A DNA stretch of 8,716 nt from Rhodoluna sp. (GTDB lineage Bacteria > Actinomycetota > Actinomycetes > Actinomycetales > Microbacteriaceae). The notes beneath the pieces are model-generated. The model was given only the letters and a program-made list of their open reading frames with translations. It searched no databases and was not told where the DNA came from. Within the stretch, counting starts at the first letter, position 1. The number at the start of each line of letters is the position of its first letter. Of the stretch, positions 1 to 5,766 are shown piece by piece. Both the position numbers and the translations under genes were made by a program. The stretch lies in the NCBI GenBank assembly GCA_026393335.1, contig JAPLAJ010000032.1:1-8716 (forward strand). The letters run 5' to 3'.

Positions 1-2049
1 ACCTTCACGAGATGATCCACCACGGCTGTCACCGAAGTCCAAAGAGCTAGCAGCTGGTGCTGGAGCAATTGGGCCTGCGATTTCAGCAAGGATAGGGCTG
101 TCTTGTCTAACATCCATATAGATTGCATCGCGCTCTGCACGGCGAAGAAGATCTTCAACCTTGCGTCTGCGTGAACGAGGAACCAAAGTAATAACAGTTC
201 CAGTCTTACCAGCACGACCAGTACGGCCTGAACGGTGAAGGTAGGTCTTGTATTCCTCTGGTGGATCAACCTGGATAACCATTGCAATGTCATCAACGTG
301 GATACCTCGAGCAGCAACGTCAGTTGCAACTAGAACACGAACTTCTCCAGACATGAATCTCTGAAGGTTACGGTTTCTCTGGTTCTGGTTTAGATCTCCG
401 TGCAAACGAGCAGCTGGAACACCAGCACTTGTTAGAGATTCACTCAGACGCTCTGCAGTCATCTTGGTACGAGTGAAGATAATTGCCTTACCCTCACCCT
501 GAACTAGACGAAGCAAGATTGGGCTTCGAGCATCGGTTTCAGCAAACATAACTCGGTGAATGATGTCTGATGTTTCTTCAGTTTCGTTAGGAACTTCATA
601 AACATAAGGGTTAGGCAGGAACTGCTTAACTAGAGCATCAATCTCACGGTCCAAAGTTGCTGAGAACAGCATCTTCTGTGAGTCACCTGTAGCTGCTGTG
701 ATTCTCTTCACTGGCTCAATGAAACCTAGATCACACATGTGGTCTGCTTCATCGATAACCAGAGTCTCAACATCACGAAGATCAACAATCTTCTGAGCCA
801 TTAGATCTTCTAGACGACCAGGGGTTGCAACGAGAATGTCAACACCACGAGCCATAGCAATCTCTTGTCTACGCTGAGGCATACCACCGTAGATGCAGGT
901 TGTGTAGAAACCAACTGCGCGAGCTAGCTGAGAAAGAGTTCTATCAATCTGGTCAGCTAGTTCACGAGTAGGAGCCACAATCAGTGCACGAGGACGGTTT
1001 GGTTTACGAGGTTGTGAACCACCAGCAACAAGCTTGGTAATAAGAGGAACAGCAAAAGCAATTGTCTTACCAGAGCCTGTCTTACCTCTACCCAATACAT
1101 CTCTACCTGAGATAGCAGCAGGAATAGTTGCCTGCTGGATTGGGAAAGGAGAGATAGCACCCATCTGAACAAGAGTTTCTAGAAGGCGTGGGTGTAGACC
1201 CATCTCTTCCCACTCTGCTGAGATAACTGCATCTGCCTGGTCAACTGACTGAAGCTTCTCTAGAACAACATCTTCAAAGAAAGCCTTCTTGTTAGGAGAC
1301 TTGTCTCTTGCACCATCGAATGAACGCTGACGGTTGTCATCTCTTTCCATACGATCTGATCTACGAGGATCTCTTGAACCTCTGTCGTCACGAGCTGGAC
1401 GAGAATCGCTCCACTCACGACGAGGTGCACGATCATCACGAGCTGGTCTTTCAGGAGTCCACTCACGACGAGGAGCACGATCATCACGAGCAGGTCTTTC
1501 TGGAGTCCACTCTCTACGAGGTGCTCTGTCATCACGACGAGGAGCACGGTCATCGCGCTGAGGTCTCTCAGGAGTCCACTCACGACGAGGAGCACGATCA
1601 TCACGAGCAGGACGCTCTGGAGTCCACTCTCTTCGAGGTGCTCTGTCATCACGAGCCGGTCTTTCAGGAGTCCACTCTCTACGAGGTGATCTTGAGTCTG
1701 ATCCTGCACGAGAAGCGTTGCCTCCTGTACGAGCGTTACGGCCAGCAAATGATTCTCTTGAACCAGATGGGCTCCATTCAGGACGAGAGTCAGCACTTCG
1801 TGCTGGACGATCGTTACGCTGTTCACGGATTGGACGAGAGTCTCTAGCCGGTCTGTCGTTTCTGACTTCTCTTAGTGGACGAGCGTTATCTTCACGATAA
1901 TCTCTCTTGTCTCTGCCTCCTGCAACCGGAGCTGCTGAGGTGTGACGTGGCTTACGAGCAGCCGGGACAGCGCTAGCTGCACCTTTACGATGGGTAGTTT
2001 TAGCCGCGGTTGCTCTAGGCGCGCGCGAATTAGTGCCGTTTTTAGGCAT
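1..2049 (-). CDS. DEAD-box RNA helicase (RhlE/CsdA-like) with repeat-rich N-terminal extension; 3' end cut by window
   Basis: This is an ATP-dependent RNA helicase, probably acting in ribosome assembly, RNA decay or cold adaptation. The frame is open from ATG 2049 to base 1, giving 683 codons and no stop, so the C-terminus lies outside the window. Residues 1-255 are low-complexity, rich in Arg, Asp, Pro and Ala, with 16-residue repeats at 123-225. The helicase core follows: Q motif FPIQ (302-305), motif I GKTGSGKT (322-329), Ia PTRELA (360-365), Ib TPGR (409-412), II DEAD (433-436), III SAT (463-465), IV IIFTRT (523-528), V ATDVAARGI (575-583), VI HRSGRTGR (605-612). All ATPase motifs are intact. 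The visible end (DSRGGSSREG) may begin a Gly/Arg tail. AAAGGA at 2058-2063, 8 nt before the ATG, supports the start. Family assignment is certain; the specific subfamily is not. Confidence 0.95.
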   Translation of the reverse strand, partial: MPKNGTNSRAPRATAAKTTHRKGAASAVPAARKPRHTSAAPVAGGRDKRDYREDNARPLREVRNDRPARDSRPIREQRNDRPARSADSRPEWSPSGSRESFAGRNARTGGNASRAGSDSRSPRREWTPERPARDDRAPRREWTPERPARDDRAPRREWTPERPQRDDRAPRRDDRAPRREWTPERPARDDRAPRREWTPERPARDDRAPRREWSDSRPARDDRGSRDPRRSDRMERDDNRQRSFDGARDKSPNKKAFFEDVVLEKLQSVDQADAVISAEWEEMGLHPRLLETLVQMGAISPFPIQQATIPAAISGRDVLGRGKTGSGKTIAFAVPLITKLVAGGSQPRKPNRPRALIVAPTRELADQIDRTLSQLARAVGFYTTCIYGGMPQRRQEIAMARGVDILVATPGRLEDLMAQKIVDLRDVETLVIDEADHMCDLGFIEPVKRITAATGDSQKMLFSATLDREIDALVKQFLPNPYVYEVPNETEETSDIIHRVMFAETDARSPILLRLVQGEGKAIIFTRTKMTAERLSESLTSAGVPAARLHGDLNQNQRNRNLQRFMSGEVRVLVATDVAARGIHVDDIAMVIQVDPPEEYKTYLHRSGRTGRAGKTGTVITLVPRSRRRKVEDLLRRAERDAIYMDVRQDSPILAEIAGPIAPAPAASSLDFGDSRGGSSREG
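1375..1683 (-). repeat. Tandem 48-bp repeats in the helicase coding sequence
   Basis: The region encodes residues 123-225 as tandem copies of RREWTPERPARDDRAP. Full units lie at residues 123-138, 139-154, 155-170 (Ala changed to Gln), 178-193 and 194-209, with a degenerate unit at 210-225. A 7-residue remnant RRDDRAP (171-177) sits between the third and fourth units and equals one unit lacking nine internal residues (27 bp). DNA identity between units is high, including synonymous positions, so they were probably made by recent duplication and can change in number. Each unit mixes acidic and basic residues and one Trp, and is predicted to be disordered. Confidence 0.93.
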
Positions 2050-2331
2050 GTTTATATTCCTTTATAGTGTGTGGCCTTCGTAGGAGTAGTACTTAGGCGC
2101 ATGGACTAGTCGAACTGCGCTGACCCACACACGAGAGGAACATCTGCAACACGGCAGATTCTCACAAATAGGAAGACTGGCACATTTATCTTGTTCAGAC
2201 CAAAGGTTCGAACTATGTGCTGCAAACGACTACTGTCAGGAAACCCTGACCTACTAACCCTAACGGAAAGGTAACGTTTTGCCTATAGGCAATATTTGAT
2301 ATTGCGAGACTGAGGTCAAATGTTCTTGGCC
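2050..2331 (-). promoter_or_regulatory. 282-bp non-coding leader and promoter region of the helicase gene
   Basis: No credible ORF is present. On the minus strand, reading toward the helicase, a TTGACC box (2314-2319) lies 16-17 nt before an AAATAT/AATATT box near 2291-2297, which would put the transcript start near 2284 and give a leader of about 235 nt. The leader contains a GTCAGG/CCTGAC hairpin (2235-2250), an ATCTGC/GCAGAT hairpin (2142-2159) and a long-range 8-bp complementarity, GTGTGTGG/CCACACAC (2125-2132 with 2067-2074). The last stem ends 3 nt before the AAAGGA ribosome binding site, which itself looks unpaired. Long structured leaders are known for cold-induced RNA helicase and csp genes. 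Regulation here is inferred. Confidence 0.55.
2281..2305. repeat. Two adjacent palindromes at the helicase promoter
   Basis: GCCTATAGGC (2281-2290) is a perfect 10-bp palindrome. It overlaps by two bases the inverted repeat GCAATATTTGATATTGC (2289-2305; 7-bp arms, 3-nt spacer). Both cover the candidate -10 and start region of the helicase gene, so they could be operator half-sites. No T tract follows on either strand, which argues against an intrinsic terminator for the gene ending at 2332. Confidence 0.5.
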
Positions 2332-2898
2332 CTACTCTTGATCTTCTATCAAAGAAAGTAAAAGTTGATACTCACTGAGTTTTGCGTTGAAAGCGTCTGT
2401 ATGAGGCGTGGCTTTGGCCCCAAAATAAGCTATTTGTTCTGGATCTTCATAACTTACGGCGACAATTAGGGCTTTTAATGCCTCCTGCGCTTGGAAGATG
2501 GCTTCTAAATATGTCTTATGCGCGTGTTTGAGCTCATCTGTTCCAGGAGTTATGGCCTCCGCTCGCTTTTGGATGGAGCCAAGTTCTGTGAGTAAGTCTG
2601 GGAACACTACTTGCCATGTTGAAACTGAATAATTGGAGGTTTCGGCAAACTTTCCTTGCCAGACAACAAATTCTTCCATGACAGGAACCATCGCATTTTC
2701 ATAGTTGACTTTAGCTTTTTTGTCAGTGAAATTAAAAACTCCAGAAGCAAACATTCCGGTTATCACTGCCACTACTAAGATTGCTGCGGCAATTAATATG
2801 GACTTCGGCCCGAACAATGTTTTCTTCGAACTTGGGTTTTCGCTTGATTCCTCTGCGATTAATTCATCAGACAATGTTTGTCTCCTAGTTGTATTCAT
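2332..2898 (-). CDS. Single-pass membrane protein with extracytoplasmic domain, unknown function
   Basis: A 188-residue protein that I do not recognise. Residues 1-32 are polar and probably cytoplasmic. Residues 33-54 form one hydrophobic segment (ILIAAAILVVAVITGMF in its core) with no lipobox or obvious cleavage site, so it is probably an N-in signal anchor. Residues 55-188 are soluble, rich in Glu, Ala and Leu, and likely helical, with no Cys or catalytic motif. The start has no Shine-Dalgarno sequence. Instead a consensus -35 (TTGACA) and a TAGTTT -10 end 8 nt upstream, so the mRNA is probably leaderless and the gene transcribed on its own rather than with the redoxin gene that ends 40 nt upstream. 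Its promoter contains a G10 tract, listed separately. Confidence 0.8.
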   Translation of the reverse strand: MNTTRRQTLSDELIAEESSENPSSKKTLFGPKSILIAAAILVVAVITGMFASGVFNFTDKKAKVNYENAMVPVMEEFVVWQGKFAETSNYSVSTWQVVFPDLLTELGSIQKRAEAITPGTDELKHAHKTYLEAIFQAQEALKALIVAVSYEDPEQIAYFGAKATPHTDAFNAKLSEYQLLLSLIEDQE

Positions 2899-2906
2899 TT
2901 AGGAAC

Positions 2907-2934
2907 AAACTACCCCCCCCCCGAGGTTTGTCAA
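2907..2934 (-). promoter_or_regulatory. Promoter with a G10 homopolymer inside the -35/-10 spacer
   Basis: On the minus strand, TTGACA (2929-2934, a full consensus -35) is followed by a 16-nt spacer, AACCTC then ten G (2913-2922), and TAGTTT (2907-2912; it keeps the three most conserved -10 bases T, A and final T). The expected start lies at about 2898-2900, at or next to the ATG, matching the lack of a ribosome binding site. The -35 sits just past the redoxin stop codon. One extra G would give the 17-nt optimum and losses would weaken the promoter. Confidence 0.6.
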
Positions 2935-2938
2935 ATAA

Positions 2939-3187
2939 CTAAATCAACCCTCTTAGCGTCAACTCAGCGTGCAAGTCCGCATCACTTGGCTCAACCAGGT
3001 GCTTTCCATCAGCGAAGAGGATTACTGGGATGTTGGTTCTACCGGAGATTTCTCTAGCTTCTTCAGTGAATTCGGCTGATTGCTCAACATCCTTCTTCTC
3101 ATAGTGAACGCCTAGGGTGTTCAAAAGCTTTTCAGATCTTCTGCAGTCGCCGCACCAGTCAGCACCGTAAACAATAACTTCACTCAT
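2939..3187 (-). CDS. Glutaredoxin/mycoredoxin-like small thiol oxidoreductase
   Basis: An 82-residue thioredoxin-fold protein of normal glutaredoxin length. The redox motif CGDC (12-15) follows the first strand (VIVYGADW), and the cis-proline loop TNIPV has its Pro at 54. The region LFADGKHLVEPSDADL (57-72) matches the end of actinobacterial mycoredoxins, which reduce mixed disulfides with mycothiol in the cytoplasm. Both Cys residues are present, so dithiol chemistry is possible; the central GD replaces the more usual GY or PY. The ATG lies 3 nt after the stop of the upstream phosphatase gene, and the ribosome binding site AGGATGAGGT (3194-3203) lies in that gene's last codons, so the two are cotranscribed and probably coupled. 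The true partner (mycothiol, ribonucleotide reductase or another protein) cannot be read from the sequence. Confidence 0.88.
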   Translation of the reverse strand: MSEVIVYGADWCGDCRRSEKLLNTLGVHYEKKDVEQSAEFTEEAREISGRTNIPVILFADGKHLVEPSDADLHAELTLRGLI

Positions 3188-3190
3188 CTT

Positions 3191-3835
3191 TTACCTCATC
3201 CTTATTGAATCTGGAATAAATAACTCTTCACCATCAAAGGTAATACCAGTTAGGTCTTTGACCACTATATCTGCCTGGGACTTCACAGCCTTTTTACCGA
3301 CACCTATTACTAGACCCACTCCGGCTTCAATAGCTGAGATAACACCAGCTTCAGCATCTTCGAAGACCACACAGTCGGCAGGTTCAAACCCTAGGTTTTT
3401 AGCTCCTAGTAAATAAGGATCTGGATGAGGTTTACCCTGTTTTACATCATCACCGGTAACCAATTCTTTAGGGATAACTAGACCAGCAGCTTCTAATCTT
3501 GCTCTACCTAGATTTGGATTAGCTGATGTGCAGATGGTCCAGATACCAGGCCTTAGAGAAGCAAGTAGTTCTTGAGCTCCTGCCATAGCAATAGTTAGAT
3601 GTGCTGTGTCTTGCTCTAAAGCATTGATTCGATCATTGGCAACACTAAACAGCTCAGCACTAACAAGTTCACGAACCATGTCCTCTGCTCTACGCCCTGC
3701 GTTATTAGCTTTGTCTAAGTCATAACCAGGAGAGAATTCTGTAGCCCAAACATCCCAAGCAGCTTTAGCCGCTTGGTGAGAATCAACTAAAACACCATCA
3801 TTATCAAACAACAGTGCTGAGCAAGAGAACTTCAT
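3191..3835 (-). CDS. HAD-superfamily phosphatase, sugar-phosphatase-like
   Basis: A 214-residue cytoplasmic phosphatase with a C1-type helical cap between motifs I and II. Motif I is DNDGVLVDS (nucleophile D11, acid/base D13), motif II is the TS at 103-104, motif III is K135 in GKPHPDP and motif IV is E159-D160 in FEDAEAG; all catalytic residues are present. The arrangement and the AWDVWA segment of the cap (26-31) resemble YfbT/HxpA and the yeast DOG/GPP enzymes, which act on small sugar or polyol phosphates; beta-phosphoglucomutase is a less likely alternative. The substrate is unknown. There is no Shine-Dalgarno sequence; TAACCT (3843-3848) ends 7 nt before the ATG, so a leaderless transcript is likely. 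It is first in a two-gene operon with the redoxin gene. Confidence 0.9.
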   Translation of the reverse strand: MKFSCSALLFDNDGVLVDSHQAAKAAWDVWATEFSPGYDLDKANNAGRRAEDMVRELVSAELFSVANDRINALEQDTAHLTIAMAGAQELLASLRPGIWTICTSANPNLGRARLEAAGLVIPKELVTGDDVKQGKPHPDPYLLGAKNLGFEPADCVVFEDAEAGVISAIEAGVGLVIGVGKKAVKSQADIVVKDLTGITFDGEELFIPDSIRMR

Positions 3836-3842
3836 AAACTAA

Positions 3843-3848
3843 AGGTTA
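3843..3848 (-). promoter_or_regulatory. Candidate -10 box for the phosphatase-redoxin operon
   Basis: TAACCT fits TANNNT and ends 7 nt before the ATG, the distance expected for a leaderless start. No convincing -35 is seen 16-18 nt upstream, so this rests on position and on the missing ribosome binding site. Confidence 0.4.
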
Positions 3849-3928
3849 CCTTGTGACGATATTGTTACGTACTTGCTGGGTCTACCCCGAGTGGAGACGC
3901 TATTCTCAAGGTAGCGGGGGCACAAAGG

Positions 3929-3945
3929 TCCTCCAAAGAGGAGGA
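3929..3945 (+). promoter_or_regulatory. Hairpin that pairs the ribosome binding site with a CCUCC segment
   Basis: TCCTCC (3929-3934) pairs perfectly with GGAGGA (3940-3945) across an AAAGA loop. GGAGGA is the Shine-Dalgarno sequence of the GTG at 3949, so the folded form would hide it. The left arm copies the anti-Shine-Dalgarno core of 16S rRNA. Just upstream, CGCTA/TAGCG (3898-3902 with 3912-3916), extended by CCCC/GGGG (3885-3888 with 3917-3920), can form a second, bulged stem. I match this to no known riboswitch class. Confidence 0.6.
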
Positions 3946-3948
3946 ACT

Positions 3949-4320
3949 GTGAGTGCTGAGATTTCGGAACCTAACCAGAGAAAAAGTCGATTCTCTTTTT
4001 ATGTAGGTTTGTTTAACTTACTCCTCGGCGTTGGGTTGTTTGCAAGTCCCTGGGTTTTATTGCTATTCAAGGACTTTCTTCCCTACGAAAGCCCTTTGGT
4101 CTTTGGCGGAGGCGGGATAATAGTCGCTTTTGTGACCTGGCCTCTTTCAATACTCTTCTCAGTGACGGGAATCATCATGATGCTTGTTGCCAAGTTTTCA
4201 CGCAAATCGGCAAGGCCTGAAGGATCTCCACTGACCGGTAAGAACAAGGCGGCATTAGTGTTCTCCGGGTTATTTCTTTTCATTGCTTTGCAACACATTG
4301 TTGCTCTTGCAGGATTTTGA
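3949..4320 (+). CDS. Small three-helix membrane protein, unknown function (GTG start)
   Basis: A 123-residue integral membrane protein that I do not recognise. Hydrophobic segments lie at about 17-39, 57-81 and 101-121, with basic residues at 11-14 and 82-89, suggesting a cytoplasmic N-terminus. There is no signal peptidase site or catalytic motif. I chose GTG 3949 because GAGGAGG lies 4-5 nt upstream. The same frame extends to another GTG at 3853, but the extra 32 residues are polar, have no ribosome binding site and cover the structured leader. The next gene, 55 nt downstream on the same strand, encodes another three-helix protein, so they may form an operon and perhaps a complex. The ribosome binding site is held in a hairpin, suggesting translational control. 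Confidence 0.8.
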   Translation: MSAEISEPNQRKSRFSFYVGLFNLLLGVGLFASPWVLLLFKDFLPYESPLVFGGGGIIVAFVTWPLSILFSVTGIIMMLVAKFSRKSARPEGSPLTGKNKAALVFSGLFLFIALQHIVALAGF

Positions 4321-4375
4321 TAATTTTTATAGCTGGATCGTAGCCAGTAAATAACACACAAAGAAAGAGGTATCC

Positions 4376-4699
4376 ATGAGTGTCAACGGCGGTGAAACAA
4401 GCCCTAGATTCAGATTAGTGATGAGAGTAATCGGAATTGCTGTGGCGCTAATTCCAGCAATTGTCTTGATGGTAGCTCCAGCACCAATAGGGTTCAGCGG
4501 AGATTACGTCGGTCCAAAGGGAATGGCATTTCTATTTTTCATACTCTCAGTACCTGCTGGACTATTCATCATTAACTTCGGCAAAAATCCAACCCGCACC
4601 AAAAGGATATTGCTTATAGTCGTCGGGATCTGGGCAGGCCTTAGTGCACTAGCGCTGATAGGTGATGTTTTTAATCGCCTAATCCATGGAACGCTTTAG
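4376..4699 (+). CDS. Small three-helix membrane protein, unknown function
   Basis: A 107-residue integral membrane protein without a family I can name. Hydrophobic segments lie at about 15-35, 48-67 and 77-97, with basic residues at 11-17 and 70-77, giving a likely cytoplasmic N-terminus. AGAGG (4366-4370), 5 nt before the ATG, supports the start. It follows the previous three-helix gene by 55 nt with no terminator visible. The two proteins have similar size and helix number but no clear sequence identity by eye, so an ancient duplication is possible but not shown. It ends 10 nt from the stop of the opposite-strand membrane gene, a convergent junction. Confidence 0.8.
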   Translation: MSVNGGETSPRFRLVMRVIGIAVALIPAIVLMVAPAPIGFSGDYVGPKGMAFLFFILSVPAGLFIINFGKNPTRTKRILLIVVGIWAGLSALALIGDVFNRLIHGTL

Positions 4700-4709
4700 A
4701 AACCTTAAG

Positions 4710-5708
4710 CTAATTAGCTGAAACGATGCTTCTAATCCGAACAGCTATATAAGCAGTCACATCAACTAAAGCCAATGTAAGCATTGCTGGCAGCATTGAG
4801 TGTAAGAACCAACCCATAGAAAAACCTTTGATGCTATCGCCGCTACCGCCAAAGCCGAAACTATAAGAACGCAGTTCTGAGATAGCTGCAATACCAAAAC
4901 CAAAAGCCATCATGGTCACGACAACAACAAACACAACTACCAAAACGAAATTCAGGTTAAGAGCTGCAGTGCCTGCAACCTTCTTAGGTTTTGCCTGAGA
5001 AGCCCCATGTGCTTTAGTTCTAGCGGCATAGATGCTTCCTAGAGCAATAGAGCCACCAACGATAGCCAAGATCAATACCCAGACCCAAACCTGAGGATTC
5101 TGTCTACTTGCTTGATAAATAGTTAGACCAATTAGTAGAGCCAGCGTAGTTCCAACGATTGGGTAGATGAAAGCAAGTGCAGCTTCGCGCTTAGCTCGCT
5201 TTTGTTCTGGGCTAGCTTTACCCACAGTCGCTTCAGACTTGCGGTAAACAGTTGCACTAAGGATTAGAAACACTGCAACAGCAGCAGCCAGAATGATCGG
5301 AATGTAGATTCCAGTGATCTGGTCTCTAATCCCACCTCTTGAACCAGAGAAGTCATTGAAAGAAGCAAAGAAAGCACTGAGTGCGAAGAACACCAGAGAA
5401 ACAAGTGAAACGACTACGCCAACTGTTGCGAACCTAAACGCTGGAAGTGCTCCAGGGGTCTTCTTAGCCACTAGAACATCAGTCATTCGATAAGCCAAAC
5501 CCGAGAACCCAGCCAAACAAACTAGGGCAGTTAGGAAGATGTATGTGCTGGCTTTAGTGAGTCCTAGTAATCCAAAAGTAGCCTCGCCATTTGAACCATT
5601 CCAAGGCTGCTCATACAGCCCTACATAGTTAGCCACAATAAAACCAAACCAAGCTGCTGTTAGACCGATTAGAACGAATGATGTTGCCACTTTCAATGTT
5701 TTATTCAT
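4710..5708 (-). CDS. Polytopic membrane protein with about eight helices, unknown function
   Basis: A 332-residue integral membrane protein that I cannot place in a family. Hydrophobic segments lie at about 8-28, 53-72, 94-116, 133-154, 177-198, 207-228, 250-276 and 298-322. Positive residues cluster at 73-92, 155-176 and 229-243, so both termini are predicted to be cytoplasmic. The 30-50 and 280-297 loops, the latter Gly/Ser-rich (FGFGGSGDS), would face outward. No transporter signature, nucleotide-binding motif or catalytic motif is visible. There is no Shine-Dalgarno sequence at the ATG; TAGGCT (5715-5720) ends 6 nt upstream, compatible with a leaderless transcript. It is divergent from the sugar kinase gene across 58 nt, so the two could share regulation, but this does not establish a transport role. 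Confidence 0.85.
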   Translation of the reverse strand: MNKTLKVATSFVLIGLTAAWFGFIVANYVGLYEQPWNGSNGEATFGLLGLTKASTYIFLTALVCLAGFSGLAYRMTDVLVAKKTPGALPAFRFATVGVVVSLVSLVFFALSAFFASFNDFSGSRGGIRDQITGIYIPIILAAAVAVFLILSATVYRKSEATVGKASPEQKRAKREAALAFIYPIVGTTLALLIGLTIYQASRQNPQVWVWVLILAIVGGSIALGSIYAARTKAHGASQAKPKKVAGTAALNLNFVLVVVFVVVVTMMAFGFGIAAISELRSYSFGFGGSGDSIKGFSMGWFLHSMLPAMLTLALVDVTAYIAVRIRSIVSAN

Positions 5709-5766
5709 ACATTGAGCCTAACTGGCAACAGCCAGAAGGCCCTCTTTAGAGCCATAAACTTGAAGC
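5709..5766. promoter_or_regulatory. Divergent promoter region between the membrane protein and sugar kinase genes
   Basis: In 58 bp, TAGGCT (5715-5720, minus) and TAAACT (5755-5760, plus) each end 6 nt before their ATG. Neither gene has a good ribosome binding site. A CTGGC/GCCAG inverted repeat (5722-5726 with 5731-5735) lies between them and could be an operator. No consensus -35 is visible in either direction. Confidence 0.45.

Noticed and set aside
1260..1847. Long open frames on both strands (up to 188 codons) over the helicase repeats
   Set aside because: They arise from the repetitive codon pattern of the helicase frame, which has intact motifs. Their own translations are periodic, low-complexity and lack ribosome binding sites.
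2196..2216. tRNA T-arm-like GGTTCGAAC in the helicase leader
   Set aside because: No acceptor stem, anticodon arm or D arm can be assembled around it on either strand.
3883..3920. c-di-GMP (GEMM) riboswitch, suggested by GGTAGCGGGG
   Set aside because: The defining GGGACGCAAAGCC core, the CAAACC segment and the tetraloop/receptor layout are absent.
3853..3948. Extension of the membrane protein to an upstream GTG at 3853
   Set aside because: No ribosome binding site precedes it, the added residues cover a structured leader, and GTG 3949 has an excellent GAGGAGG site.
4290..4325. GCAACA/TGTTGC hairpin followed by a T-rich stretch as an intrinsic terminator
   Set aside because: The stem lies inside the coding sequence and the T-rich stretch begins too far downstream to act with it.
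4708..4719. AGCTAATTAGCT palindrome at the convergent junction as a bidirectional terminator
   Set aside because: The arms are AT-rich with no loop and no flanking T tract, so it is unlikely to terminate transcription.
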